DNA of 64,000 nt from JAFKKS01 sp039808325 (GCA_039808325.1 JBDHSU010000007.1:1-64000); one strand, 5' to 3'; counted from the stretch's first letter, positions 29,160 to 37,844 are shown. Numbers and translations are program-made. The notes: generated by a model not told the origin, from the letters alone.

Positions 29160-30125
29160 ATGGGACGTTTCAAAGGATTCGAGCCTGCCGGCGTTATCCC
29201 GGCGACGCTGCTTGCCTTCAACACGGACATGTCGATCGACGAGGCCGAGACGCGGCGGCATCTCACGCATGTCGCCGGCACCCGGGGCATCACGGCGATC
29301 ACCGTCAACGGCCACTCCAACGAGGTGCATGCGCTGAACTTCGAGGAGCAGCAGCGCGTCCTCGCCTTCTCGCTCGCGGCGGTCGGCGACAAGCTGCCGC
29401 TGATCAACGGCGTCTATGCCGACGGCAGCCTCGAGGCGGCGCGCATCGCCAAGATGGCCGCCCAGGAAGGGGCCTCGGGCCTGCTCGTGTTCCCGCCGAA
29501 CAGCATGGTGTGGGGCGGGCATCTGCGCCCCGAAATGGCGATCGAGCACTTCAAGCGCATCGCCGGCGAGACCGACCTGCCGATCATCCTGTTCCAGTAT
29601 CCGATGGGCACCGGGCTCGGCTATCCGTTCGAGACGCTGCTCAAGGTGTTCGAGGCGGTGCCGACCATCCGCGCGATGAAGGACTGGTGCGCCGACCCGC
29701 AATTGCACGAGAAGCACACGCGCGAACTGCAGTCGCTGTCGAAGCCGGTGACGCTGCTGACGACGCACAGCGCCTGGCTGATGGGCTCGCTGACCATGGG
29801 CGCCAAGGGGCTTCTCTCCGGCGCCGGCAGCGTCGTCGCCGACCTGCAGGTGGCGCTGTTCGAAGCCGTCCAGGCGAACGATCTCGTCAAGGCGAAGAAG
29901 ATCAACGACCGGCTCTATCCGATGCAGCAGGCGTTCTACGCACCGCCGTTCCTCGACATGCACAACCGCATGAAGGAGGCGCTGGTGCTGCTCGGCCGCA
30001 TGAAGCAGGCGGTCGTGCGCCCGCCGCTGATGAAGCTCTCCGACGCCGAGATCGCGCAACTCAAGGCCGCGATCGCGCAAGCGCAGATCCAGCCGGAAGG
30101 CGCCTTCGCCGTCGCCGCCGAATAA
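29160..30125 (+). CDS. Dihydrodipicolinate synthase/N-acetylneuraminate lyase family protein
   Basis: Class I aldolase/dehydratase of 321 residues. The Schiff-base lysine is Lys174 (RAMKDWCADP) and the proton-relay tyrosine Tyr147 (LFQYPMG). The usual carboxylate-binding GTTGE loop reads NGHSNEVHAL here, so it is not a standard DapA, and the substrate is more likely a sugar-derived or aromatic 2-oxo acid. The start ATG at 29160 follows GAAGGA. It is first in the plus operon and is followed by a strong hairpin. Confidence 0.9.
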   Translation: MGRFKGFEPAGVIPATLLAFNTDMSIDEAETRRHLTHVAGTRGITAITVNGHSNEVHALNFEEQQRVLAFSLAAVGDKLPLINGVYADGSLEAARIAKMAAQEGASGLLVFPPNSMVWGGHLRPEMAIEHFKRIAGETDLPIILFQYPMGTGLGYPFETLLKVFEAVPTIRAMKDWCADPQLHEKHTRELQSLSKPVTLLTTHSAWLMGSLTMGAKGLLSGAGSVVADLQVALFEAVQANDLVKAKKINDRLYPMQQAFYAPPFLDMHNRMKEALVLLGRMKQAVVRPPLMKLSDAEIAQLKAAIAQAQIQPEGAFAVAAE

Positions 30126-30149
30126 GCGGCCGCCGGCCCGCGACGATCC

Positions 30150-30181
30150 GCAGCCTTCCCTCGATCACGGGGGAAGGCTGC
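30150..30181 (+). terminator. Strong hairpin after the DapA-like gene
   Basis: Perfect 11-bp stem (GCAGCCTTCCC and GGGAAGGCTGC) with a 10-base loop, 25 bases after the stop codon at 30125. There is no T-run after it, so it may act as an attenuator or mRNA stabiliser rather than a full terminator. Confidence 0.55.
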
Positions 30182-30270
30182 GCCATGTCTGATTGACGAC
30201 CCTTCGCTTTCTCCCCTCTATGAGGGACTTGCTCCGCTCCATCATCGCCTCTCCGACAAGAGACCGCCAC

Positions 30271-31476
30271 ATGCTCGACCTGCTGAAGGGAACCCGCGTC
30301 GTCAGCTTCAACCACTTCCTGTTCGGCCCGATGGGCGTGCAGGCGCTCGCCGATCTCGGCGCCGACGTGATCGCGATCGAGACGCCGCAGGGTGGCTGGC
30401 AGCGCCACTGGAGCAGCGGCGACCAGTGGCACGACGGCCAGGGCATGCTGCACCTGTGCACCAACCGCAACAAGCGCAACCTCGCCATCGACCTCAAGTC
30501 GCCGAAGGGCAAGGAGATCGCGATGGCGCTGGTCGACAAGGCCGACGTCGTCGCGGAGAATTTTCGCCCCGGCATCATGGAGAAGCTCGGCTTCGGCTAC
30601 GAGACGCTGAAGGCGCGCAACCCCTCGCTGATCTATGCCTCGGCGTCAGGTTACGGGCCGGACGGTCCCTATGTCGAGAAGCCGGGGCAGGACTTCCTGG
30701 CGCAGGCGCTGTTCGGGCTCATGGCGATCACCGGACAGGAGCAGACAGGGCCGCGGCCGGTCGGCGTTTCGGTCGTCGACCATCACGGCGGCGCGCTGCT
30801 CGCCATGGGCATCTGCGCCGCGCTGGTGCGGCGCGGGCGCACGGGCCAAGGCTGCCGCGTCGACGCGAGCCTGATGCAGACGGCGCTCGACCTGCAATCG
30901 GAGTCGCTCACCGCCTGGGTCAACGCTCCGGAGCGGCCGAAGAAGATCAACTCCTACAAGCATGTCGGCGGCTGGTATTACGCCGCGCCCTACGGCGTCT
31001 ACAAAACCGCCGACGGCTATCTCGCGCTGTCGCTCGCGCCGCTCGCCACCATCGGCGAGGTGATCGAGGAGCCGAAGCTCGCGAACTACACCGAGAAGGA
31101 CACCTGGACGCGGCAGGACGAGATCACCGACATCATCGCCGCCAAGTTCGAGACGCAGCCGACCGCGCACTGGACCCGGAAGCTCGAGGCGCTGAAGGTG
31201 TGGCACGCGCCGGTGCAGGACTATGCGGCCATACTCGACGATCCGCAGGTCGCGCACATGAAGTCGCTGGTGACGCTGCCGGGCGGCGGGCCGACCGCCA
31301 AGCCGGTCACGCTCGTCAACCACCCGGTGCTCTATGACGGCGAGGCGGCGGAGATCAAGCTGCCGCCGCAGCGGCTCGGCGCGCAAACGGAAGAGATCCT
31401 GAAGGAACTCGGCATCGCCGACGGCGAGATCGCGTCGCTCGCCAAGGAAGGCGTCGTCAAGCTCGCCGACGCGTAA
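30271..31476 (+). CDS. CaiB/BaiF family (class III) CoA-transferase
   Basis: A 401-residue enzyme that moves CoA between carboxylic acids. Family signatures are VSFNHFLFGPMGVQALADLGADVIAIE near the start, CTNRNKRNLAIDLKSPKG (63-80), and the catalytic aspartate Asp141 in KPGQDFLAQALFG. The ATG at 30271 is the conserved start; an upstream in-frame extension to 30193 has no motif. It precedes MaoC and SDR genes, so it may activate the imported acid for a hydration/oxidation sequence. Confidence 0.93.
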   Translation: MLDLLKGTRVVSFNHFLFGPMGVQALADLGADVIAIETPQGGWQRHWSSGDQWHDGQGMLHLCTNRNKRNLAIDLKSPKGKEIAMALVDKADVVAENFRPGIMEKLGFGYETLKARNPSLIYASASGYGPDGPYVEKPGQDFLAQALFGLMAITGQEQTGPRPVGVSVVDHHGGALLAMGICAALVRRGRTGQGCRVDASLMQTALDLQSESLTAWVNAPERPKKINSYKHVGGWYYAAPYGVYKTADGYLALSLAPLATIGEVIEEPKLANYTEKDTWTRQDEITDIIAAKFETQPTAHWTRKLEALKVWHAPVQDYAAILDDPQVAHMKSLVTLPGGGPTAKPVTLVNHPVLYDGEAAEIKLPPQRLGAQTEEILKELGIADGEIASLAKEGVVKLADA

Positions 31477-31523
31477 GCGTCGGCGGCATCACCCCGGATC
31501 GAACGGATCGAAGGACATTTCGG

Positions 31524-31964
31524 ATGAGCGATTTCTACGTCAAGATCGGCGACAGCGTGAGCTTCGCCAAGACCGTCGGCGAGACCGACGTCTACATGTT
31601 CGCCGGCATCACCGGCGACTTCTCGGTCAACCACGTCAACGAACAATATATGGCCGGCTCGCGCTACAAGCACCGCATCGCGCACGGCGCGCTGCTGGTC
31701 GGCTACATGTCGACGTGCTCGACGATGATGATCGACAAGAGCAAGGGCACCGAAGGCGACGAGACGCCGGTCTCGCTCGGCTATGACCGCATCCGCTTCC
31801 TCGGCCCCGTGTTCATCGGCGACACGGTGACGCTCACCTACACGGTCGCGGAAGTCGACCCGGTGAAGCGCCAGTCGATCTCCGACCTCAAGGTCATCAA
31901 CCAGAAGGGCGACCTCGTCGCCATCGGCCGTCACGTCATGCGCTGGACGAAGGACAAGGGGTGA
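31524..31964 (+). CDS. MaoC family dehydratase (R-specific hydratase type)
   Basis: Hot-dog-fold hydratase of 146 residues. The catalytic Asp32 and His37 of the hydratase-2 motif are present in ITGDFSVNHVNEQY, and the segment RIAHGALLVGYMS follows as in PhaJ-type enzymes. It would hydrate a 2,3-enoyl-CoA to the 3R-hydroxyacyl-CoA. It lies 47 bases after the CoA-transferase and almost touches the SDR gene. Confidence 0.93.
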   Translation: MSDFYVKIGDSVSFAKTVGETDVYMFAGITGDFSVNHVNEQYMAGSRYKHRIAHGALLVGYMSTCSTMMIDKSKGTEGDETPVSLGYDRIRFLGPVFIGDTVTLTYTVAEVDPVKRQSISDLKVINQKGDLVAIGRHVMRWTKDKG

Positions 31965-31966
31965 GC

Positions 31967-32731
31967 ATGTCCATGCGCCTCAAGGACAAAGTCTGCGTCG
32001 TCACCGGCGGCGGCTCGGGGATCGGGGAAGCGACCTGCGTCCTCTTCGCGAAGGAAGGCGGCAAGGTCGTCGTCGCCGACAAGAACAAGGCGAACGCAGA
32101 AGCCGTCGCCGCGCAATGCGCGAGACACGGCCAGGCGCTGGCGCTCGAGGTCGACGTCGCCAAATCCGCCGACATCAAGCGCATGGTCGACGAGACGGTG
32201 AAGGCGTTCGGACGCCTCGACGTCCTCGTCAACAATGCCGGCTACGGCATCCCGGCGAGCGTGCTGGAGACCGACGAGGACGCCTGGGACGCGCTGATGG
32301 CCGTCAATGTGCGCGGCGTGTTCCTGTGCACCAAGTTCGCGATCCCCGAAATGGCGAAGAACGGCGGCGGCACGATCGTCAACACCGCCTCGATCGTCGC
32401 CGCGGTCGGCATCCGCAACCGCGCCGCCTACGTCGCCTCGAAGGGCGCGGTCGCGGCGCTCACGCGCGCGGTCGCGGTCGACCACGTCGGGCTCGGCATT
32501 CGCTGCAACGCCATCGCGCCCGGCACGATCGAGACGCCCTACTTCAAGAACATCATGGACAAGAGCCCGAATCCTGCCGACGCGCGCAAGGCGCTCGAGT
32601 CGCGCCAGCTCATGAACCGCATGGGCACGCCGGATGAAATCGCCGCCGGCATGCTGTTCCTCGCGAGCGACGAGAGTTCATTCGCGACCGGGACGATCCT
32701 GACGATCGACGGCGGGCTTACAGCGATTTAG
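31967..32731 (+). CDS. Short-chain dehydrogenase/reductase (3-hydroxyacyl type)
   Basis: NAD(P)-dependent oxidoreductase of 254 residues. Cofactor motif VTGGGSGIGEA (12-22), NNAG (89-92), and catalytic Ser142, Tyr155 and Lys159 (AAYVASKGAV) are all intact. The Asp in VVVADKNK suggests NAD preference. The ATG at 31967 is 2 bases after the MaoC stop. Likely oxidises the 3-hydroxyacyl-CoA made by MaoC; this step is inference from order. Confidence 0.93.
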   Translation: MSMRLKDKVCVVTGGGSGIGEATCVLFAKEGGKVVVADKNKANAEAVAAQCARHGQALALEVDVAKSADIKRMVDETVKAFGRLDVLVNNAGYGIPASVLETDEDAWDALMAVNVRGVFLCTKFAIPEMAKNGGGTIVNTASIVAAVGIRNRAAYVASKGAVAALTRAVAVDHVGLGIRCNAIAPGTIETPYFKNIMDKSPNPADARKALESRQLMNRMGTPDEIAAGMLFLASDESSFATGTILTIDGGLTAI

Positions 32732-32739
32732 GTTTTTGC

Positions 32740-32950
32740 CCTCCCCTTGCGGAGGGATCGACGATGCCAAGCCCGCAGGTGGGTCAGGTCCGCGAACCCC
32801 AAACCGCAACCCGATTGAGCGAAGCGAATCCAGGGTGAACAGTGAGCCGCGGCAACGCATCCCCGGATGTCGCTGACACTCCATCCGGGCTACATTTGCC
32901 GCGAAGCAAGACGTGGATCGGCCAGGGCACTCCGGATCAAGTCGGGGGAC
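32740..32950. repeat. Degenerate intergenic repeat remnants
   Basis: The gap holds a CCCTCCCCTTGCGGAGGGA hairpin near its left end and a CCCCGGATGTC...CATCCGGG pair near 32860-32895. Both look like remnants of palindromic repeats. Confidence 0.45.
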
Positions 32951-32990
32951 GGCCATGACGGGGAATACGGAAGCTCAGGGGACAGATTGC

Positions 32991-34052
32991 ATGACACGCG
33001 TCAGTGACCTCGACACGCCGGCGGTGACGATCGATCTCGACGTGGTCGAGGCGAATATCAAGCGCGCACAGGGCATCCTCGACGCGCAGGGGATCGCCAA
33101 CCGGCCGCACATCAAGACGCACAAGATCCCGGCGCTGGCGAAGAAGCAGATCGCCGCCGGCGCCGTCGGCATCACCTGCCAGAAGCTCGGCGAGGTCGAG
33201 GTGTTCGCCGACGCCGGCGCGGCCGACGACATCCTGCTCACCTACAACATCATCGGCGAGGCGAAGACCGAGCGGCTCGCGGCGCTGATCAAGCGGCTCA
33301 AGCGCCTCGCCGTCGTGCTCGACAACGAGGTGGTGGCACGCGGCCTGTCGGACGCCGCGAAGCGTCACGGCGTCGACATCCGCTTCCTCATCGAGTGCGA
33401 CACCGGCTATGGCCGCAATGGCGTGCAGAGCCCACAAGCCGCGCTCGACCTCGCGCGCGCGACAATGACGCTGCCGGGCCTGCAATTCGAAGGGCTGATG
33501 ACGTTCCCGACCGCGAAGCCGGAGACGCGGCAGTATCTCGAGCGCGCGCTGCAGCTTCTCAAGGGCGCCGGCATCCCGGTGCCGGTGGTCTCGGGCGGCG
33601 GCTCGCCGTCGCTCAAGGGCGTCGCGGATTTTCCCTTCCTCACCGAGTATCGCGCCGGCACCTACATCTACAACGACGTGATGCAGGTCACCGCCGGCGC
33701 GGCGACCTGGGACGACTGCGCGCTGCGCGTGCGCGCGACGGTGGTCAGCCATCCGACCGAGGATCGCGTGATCTTCGACGCCGGCTCGAAGGTGATGACC
33801 TACGAGCAGTATTACGCCAAGGGGTTCGGGCGCATCGTCGAATATCCCGACGCCGAGGTGACCGGCTTCTCGGAGGAGCACGGCAACGCGGATTTCTCAA
33901 AGAGCGCGAAGAAGCCGCGGATCGGCGAAGTGGTCAGCATCATCCCCAACCACTGCTGCGTCGTCACCAACATGATGGACGAGGTCTACGGCATCCGCGG
34001 CGATACGGTGGAGGAGGTTTTCCCCGTCGCCGCGCGCGGCAAGGTGCGGTAG
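32991..34052 (+). CDS. D-threonine aldolase / D-serine dehydratase-fold PLP enzyme
   Basis: Fold-type III PLP protein of 353 residues. The PLP lysine is Lys42 in RPHIKTHKIPAL. The C-terminal metal site reads PNHCCVV: His321 and Cys323. An H-x-C pair is the zinc site of eukaryotic-type D-serine dehydratases, while D-threonine aldolases have H-x-D, so dehydratase chemistry is possible. Start at ATG 32991; ATG 32955 adds 12 residues and is also preceded by a G-rich tract. It follows the SDR after 259 bases. Confidence 0.85.
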   Translation: MTRVSDLDTPAVTIDLDVVEANIKRAQGILDAQGIANRPHIKTHKIPALAKKQIAAGAVGITCQKLGEVEVFADAGAADDILLTYNIIGEAKTERLAALIKRLKRLAVVLDNEVVARGLSDAAKRHGVDIRFLIECDTGYGRNGVQSPQAALDLARATMTLPGLQFEGLMTFPTAKPETRQYLERALQLLKGAGIPVPVVSGGGSPSLKGVADFPFLTEYRAGTYIYNDVMQVTAGAATWDDCALRVRATVVSHPTEDRVIFDAGSKVMTYEQYYAKGFGRIVEYPDAEVTGFSEEHGNADFSKSAKKPRIGEVVSIIPNHCCVVTNMMDEVYGIRGDTVEEVFPVAARGKVR

Positions 34053-34061
34053 GCGCCGACT

Positions 34062-34172
34062 GTCGCCCTGAGGGCGAGGCGCGTTTGCGCCGAGCCTCGA
34101 AGGACGACGGCCTCGGTCGCGAGGACATTGGCCGCGCATCCTTCGAGGCTCGCTGCGCGAGCACCTCAGGAT
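34062..34172. repeat. Palindromic intergenic repeat, inverted partner of the copy at 25439
   Basis: Closes with GAGCACCTCAGGATGA and contains GAGCCTCGAAGGACG and GCATCCTTCGAGGCTC as inner arms. The loop (about 34107-34133) is the exact reverse complement of the 25439-25552 copy. Confidence 0.88.
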
Positions 34173-34185
34173 GATGCTGATCGCC

Positions 34186-34938
34186 TTACAAAATCTGATC
34201 GAGAAACTGCTTGGTGCGCGGGTCACGCGGGTTGGCGAAGAATTCCTTCGGCGGCCCGCGCTCGACCAGGATGCCGCGGTCGGTGAAGTAGACTTGATCC
34301 GCGACCTCGCGCGCGAAACCCATTTCATGGGTGACGAGCACGCAGGTCATGCCGTCCTGCGCCAACTCGCGGATGGTGATGAGCACCTCCTTCACCGTCT
34401 CCGGGTCGAGCGCGGCAGTGACCTCGTCGAACAGCATCACGTCGGGGTTCATCGCCAGGCTGCGCGCGATCGCGATGCGCTGCTGTTGCCCGCCGGAAAG
34501 CTCGCCCGGATACGCGTTCTCCTTGCCTTCGAGCCGCACTTTGCGGATGAGCTTGCGCGCCAGCTCCTCCACCTCCGCCTTGTCCCGCCTGAGGACGTGA
34601 ATCGGCGCCATCATGACGTTCTGCAACGCGGTGCGGTGGGGAAAGAGGTTGTATTGCTGAAACACCATGCCGACCTTGCGGCGCAGCGCCAGCTTGTCGA
34701 GCTTCGGATCGTTGACCTCCTGCCCTTCGACCAGGATCGAGCCCGAGTCGATCGGCACCAGCGCGTTGATGCAACGGAGCAAGGTCGACTTGCCGGAGCC
34801 GGACGGGCCGATCACGCAAATAACCTCGCGCTTGGCGATGTCGAGCGAGACGCCGTTGAGCACCGTCAGGGCGCCGAACGACTTCTTCACGTCGCGGACG
34901 CGGACGAGCGGTTGGTCGGGAGTCCAGGTGTTCGTCAT
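34186..34938 (-). CDS. Polar amino-acid-type ABC transporter ATP-binding protein (GlnQ-like)
   Basis: ATPase of 250 residues from the ATG at 34938. Walker A GPSGSGKST, Q-loop MVFQQYNLFPHRT, signature LSGGQQQRIAIARSL and Walker B VMLFDEVTAALDPE are intact. This is the GlnQ/HisP subgroup. It lies 10 bases after the permease stop. Sequence upstream of 34938 in frame is antisense to nothing useful and lacks motifs. Confidence 0.96.
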   Translation of the reverse strand: MTNTWTPDQPLVRVRDVKKSFGALTVLNGVSLDIAKREVICVIGPSGSGKSTLLRCINALVPIDSGSILVEGQEVNDPKLDKLALRRKVGMVFQQYNLFPHRTALQNVMMAPIHVLRRDKAEVEELARKLIRKVRLEGKENAYPGELSGGQQQRIAIARSLAMNPDVMLFDEVTAALDPETVKEVLITIRELAQDGMTCVLVTHEMGFAREVADQVYFTDRGILVERGPPKEFFANPRDPRTKQFLDQIL

Positions 34939-34948
34939 CGTCGCTCCA

Positions 34949-35956
34949 TCAGCGCACCTGAAAACGCCGCTCGAGCGCGACGGTCGCGCGCGCGATCGGG
35001 TAGCAGTAAAGGAAGAAGGCGAGGAGAAGATAGAGATACATCGGCACGAGCAATTCGGTGCGCCCCTCCGAGGAGAGGATATCACCGGTCAGCGTCATCG
35101 CCTCGCTGACGCCGACGACCGAGGTGAGCGGCGTCGCCACCGTCAGGATCGCATACAGGTTCATCCACGGCGGCGTCATCCGTTTCACGCATTGCGGCAG
35201 GATCACCATGCGCAACGTCTGGCTGCGGGTGAAGGCCATCGCCTCCGCCGCCTCCCATTGGCCGTAGGGTATGGAGCGTACGGCGCCGCGGACCAGTTCC
35301 GAGACGTTCGCCATCACCGGAAGCGAGAGGCCGATGGTCGATTTCAGCCAGCCCGGCAGCGAGATCGTCGTGCCGGCGACGCTGATCTCGAACGGCATCA
35401 GCAACATGCAGTAGAACAGCAATACGAGCCACGGCGAGTTGCGGAAGAACTGCGTCACCGCCCACGACGTGCTGCGCACCGGCGCGCGCAGTGAAATCTG
35501 GCCGAGGCCGAGCGGTATGCCGGCGACGGTGCCGATCGCCATGGCGAGGAAGCTCATCGCGATGTTGAGCGCAAAACCTTGCGCGAGAAGCGGCGTCCAT
35601 TTCCACAGCGTCGCGAGGATCGATGGGGCTGACGGCGCCGATTGCGCCTGCGCGACGGTCGCGGAGAGGACGAAAACCACGGCGAGGAACGTACCGTGCC
35701 GCGCGCTCAGCCGCCATTTCGCGCGCTCGCCGCCGCCGATACGGAAGGGCAACAGGACGGGAAGATCGGTGCGGGCGCTTCCATTCCGCGCGAGCGAATA
35801 CCCCGTTCCGCCACCGCGTTCGGATGCCGCGGCTCCTGCGTTCCCTCCCCCACAAGGGGGGAGGGAGGAGTCTGGCGCACGCGTGTCGCCCATCCTCGGC
35901 AACGTGTCCGGCATGCTAGCAGCAACGGCTTTATGCGAAGCGCGCCCATCGCTCAT
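34949..35956 (-). CDS. Polar amino-acid-type ABC permease with repeat-derived N-terminus
   Basis: Inner-membrane permease of 335 residues. Residues about 110-335 carry the HisM/GlnP domain, with the EAA-type loop WEAAEAMAFTRSQTLRMVILP. The ATG at 35956 overlaps the upstream permease stop by 4 bases, which supports this start. The first 80 residues are Gly/Ala/Arg-rich and partly encoded by a CCCTCCCC-type palindromic repeat (35841-35867), so the repeat appears to have been absorbed into the coding sequence. A shorter protein starting downstream cannot be excluded. Confidence 0.85.
   Translation of the reverse strand: MSDGRASHKAVAASMPDTLPRMGDTRAPDSSLPPCGGGNAGAAASERGGGTGYSLARNGSARTDLPVLLPFRIGGGERAKWRLSARHGTFLAVVFVLSATVAQAQSAPSAPSILATLWKWTPLLAQGFALNIAMSFLAMAIGTVAGIPLGLGQISLRAPVRSTSWAVTQFFRNSPWLVLLFYCMLLMPFEISVAGTTISLPGWLKSTIGLSLPVMANVSELVRGAVRSIPYGQWEAAEAMAFTRSQTLRMVILPQCVKRMTPPWMNLYAILTVATPLTSVVGVSEAMTLTGDILSSEGRTELLVPMYLYLLLAFFLYCYPIARATVALERRFQVR
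35841..35867. repeat. CCCTCCCC-type repeat core inside the permease reading frame
   Basis: An inverted repeat (CCCTCCCCC and GGGGGGAGGG around ACA) identical in style to the intergenic copies at 1824 and 14728. On the minus strand it encodes Leu-Pro-Pro-Cys-Gly-Gly-Gly in the permease N-terminal extension. Confidence 0.7.
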
Positions 35957-36708
35957 GTCGGCATGTATCCCGGCACGCGCATGGCGCGCTCCCAGCGCCC
36001 CATGACCAAGACGAGGATGCCGACGAGCGCGACGTAGATGATGAGCAGCACGTTCATCATCTCCGGCACGTTGGATTCATCGGACCATATCTGGTTCGCG
36101 ACGTAGAGCATTTCCGGCACGGCGATCGCGTAGGCGATCGTCGTCGTCTTCACCAGATTGACCAAATTGTTGTTGAGCGCCGGCAGGCTGATGCGGAAGG
36201 CGAGCGGCAGGATGACGTGGATATAGGCTTTCAGCCGGTTGTAGCCGAGCCCCTCCGCCGCCTCCACCGTCTCCTTCGGCACCGCCTCGATTCCGGCGCG
36301 GAAAATCTCGACGTTGAAGGCTCCCGCGTAGAACGAGAGGCAGATCGCCGCCCAGGTGAAATTGGACACGAGGGGAACGGTAAGGCCGTTTCCGGTCGAG
36401 ACCTTCAGGTAGCTGCCGAGGGCGAAGTAGAAAAAGTAGAGCTGCACCAGCGGCGGCGTGTTGCGGAAAAATTGGATGTAGCTTTGCGTCGCCAGTCGCA
36501 GGAACCGAAACCGCGAGCCCTGAATCCATGCGCCGATCACGCCGATGACGACGCTGGCGACGAGACAGATGCCCATCAGGCGAAGCGACGTCAGGAAGCT
36601 GTTGAAAAAACGCACGCGATCGAACGCGTCGTAGAAGATCGTCAGCTTGATTCCGGTCGTCTCATAGAGAACGCGGAACCAATCCCAGAGCGGTGAGAGG
36701 TCCATCAA
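35953..36708 (-). CDS. Polar amino-acid-type ABC permease
   Basis: Second permease of the importer, 251 residues. The conserved HisQ/HisM-type blocks are present: LRLMGICLVASVVIGVIGAW, FFRNTPPLVQLYFFYFALG, and the EAA loop VEAAEGLGYNRLKAYIHVILPLAFRISLP. It is membrane-integral with about five helices. It follows the binding-protein gene after a 168-base gap that contains a palindromic repeat. Confidence 0.95.
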   Translation of the reverse strand: MMDLSPLWDWFRVLYETTGIKLTIFYDAFDRVRFFNSFLTSLRLMGICLVASVVIGVIGAWIQGSRFRFLRLATQSYIQFFRNTPPLVQLYFFYFALGSYLKVSTGNGLTVPLVSNFTWAAICLSFYAGAFNVEIFRAGIEAVPKETVEAAEGLGYNRLKAYIHVILPLAFRISLPALNNNLVNLVKTTTIAYAIAVPEMLYVANQIWSDESNVPEMMNVLLIIYVALVGILVLVMGRWERAMRVPGYMPT

Positions 36709-36737
36709 ACCCGCGATACATACGAGGCGAAAGAGCC

Positions 36738-36840
36738 GTCATCCCGAAAGGCTCGACGCACCGCGCCGAGCCTCGAAGGATGCAAGCCCGGGCCGCCGCC
36801 CTTCGAGGCGCGGCCCATGGCCGCGCGTCTCGGGGTGACG
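36738..36840. repeat. Palindromic repeat between binding-protein and permease genes
   Basis: Opens GTCATCCCGAAAGGCTCG and ends GTCTCGGGGTGACG, with inner arms GAGCCTCGAAGGATGC and CCCTTCGAGGCGCGG. Same family as the copies at 21563 and 25439, here located within an operon. Confidence 0.8.
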
Positions 36841-36876
36841 GAATGGGTCACGCAATTGCGCGACGTGCGCGGGCTG

Positions 36877-37698
36877 TCAGCTCTTGCCCTTGGCCTCGTC
36901 GTGCATCTTCTTGAGGAACGCCGACGGCGGGATCTTCCACTCCTTCTCGAGCGCGATGAAGCGGCCGCTCTTGTGCTCGTCTTGGACGAACTTGCTCACG
37001 AACTTGCCCCACTCGCCCTCGCGCTCCTCGAGCTTCACCGCCATGCCCCACGGCTCCTCGAGGATGGTCGGCAGCGACATCTCGAAGTCCTTCCACTTCG
37101 GGTCGGCGAGACGCTCGGCGAAGGCCGTGTCGTCATAGACCCAGCCGATGCAGTTACCCTGCAACAGCGCGGTTTCGGCCTCGGTCTGCCCCTTGAAGGC
37201 GACGATGTCGGCGCCGTATTTCTCGGCCACCGGCTTGTTGTACCAGGCGCCCTGGATGCCGCAGACCTTCTGGCCTTTGAGCTGCTCCCATTTCTTCAAC
37301 GCGGCTTTCTTGTTGCCGAGCACGTTCACGCCCGATGCGTAGTAGAGCGGATCGATGATACCGACGACCTTCCGGCGATCCGGCTTGTCGTTCATGGTGG
37401 CGATCATCAGGTCGATCTTGCCCTGCTGCAGGAACTGCATGCGGTTCGACGAGACGACGGGCTCGAGCTCCAGCTTCACGCCAAGCTTGTCGGCCACGTC
37501 CTTTGCAATGCTCGGCTCGAAGCCGACGATCGCGCCGGAGGGATCCCGAAATCCGAAGGGCTTGTAGTCGGCCTTCACGCCGACGACGAGAACGCCACGT
37601 TGTTTGATCTTTTCAAGCGTCTGCGCCGCAACCGGTGCCGCAGCGAAGGCAGCCGACAACGCCGCGACGGAAATGACGGCCATAACTCTGTTCAACAT
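36877..37698 (-). CDS. Polar amino-acid-type ABC substrate-binding protein
   Basis: Periplasmic receptor of 273 residues from the ATG at 37698 with GGAGGAATC directly upstream. Signal peptide residues 1-24 (AVISVAALSAAFAAAPVAA). The mature part shows the family pattern: KIKQRGVLVVGVKADYKPFGFRD, GFEPSIAKDVADKLGVKLEL, and GKIDLMIATMNDKPDRRKVV. It is the first gene of its operon with the two permeases and ATPase. A conventional amino acid or opine is a plausible ligand; specificity is unknown. Confidence 0.95.
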   Translation of the reverse strand: MLNRVMAVISVAALSAAFAAAPVAAQTLEKIKQRGVLVVGVKADYKPFGFRDPSGAIVGFEPSIAKDVADKLGVKLELEPVVSSNRMQFLQQGKIDLMIATMNDKPDRRKVVGIIDPLYYASGVNVLGNKKAALKKWEQLKGQKVCGIQGAWYNKPVAEKYGADIVAFKGQTEAETALLQGNCIGWVYDDTAFAERLADPKWKDFEMSLPTILEEPWGMAVKLEEREGEWGKFVSKFVQDEHKSGRFIALEKEWKIPPSAFLKKMHDEAKGKS

Positions 37699-37844
37699 GA
37701 TTCCTCCACATGGATGAACGCGTACACGCAAGACGCAGGCCAGACGCCCCGATCAGGCCATGTTTGGACGCATTCTGATCAAAGGCTAGCGCAGACGCGC
37801 GGCGTTGCCCATAGGCTTTAAGGCGGGCGACGGGCGAGCCTCTG

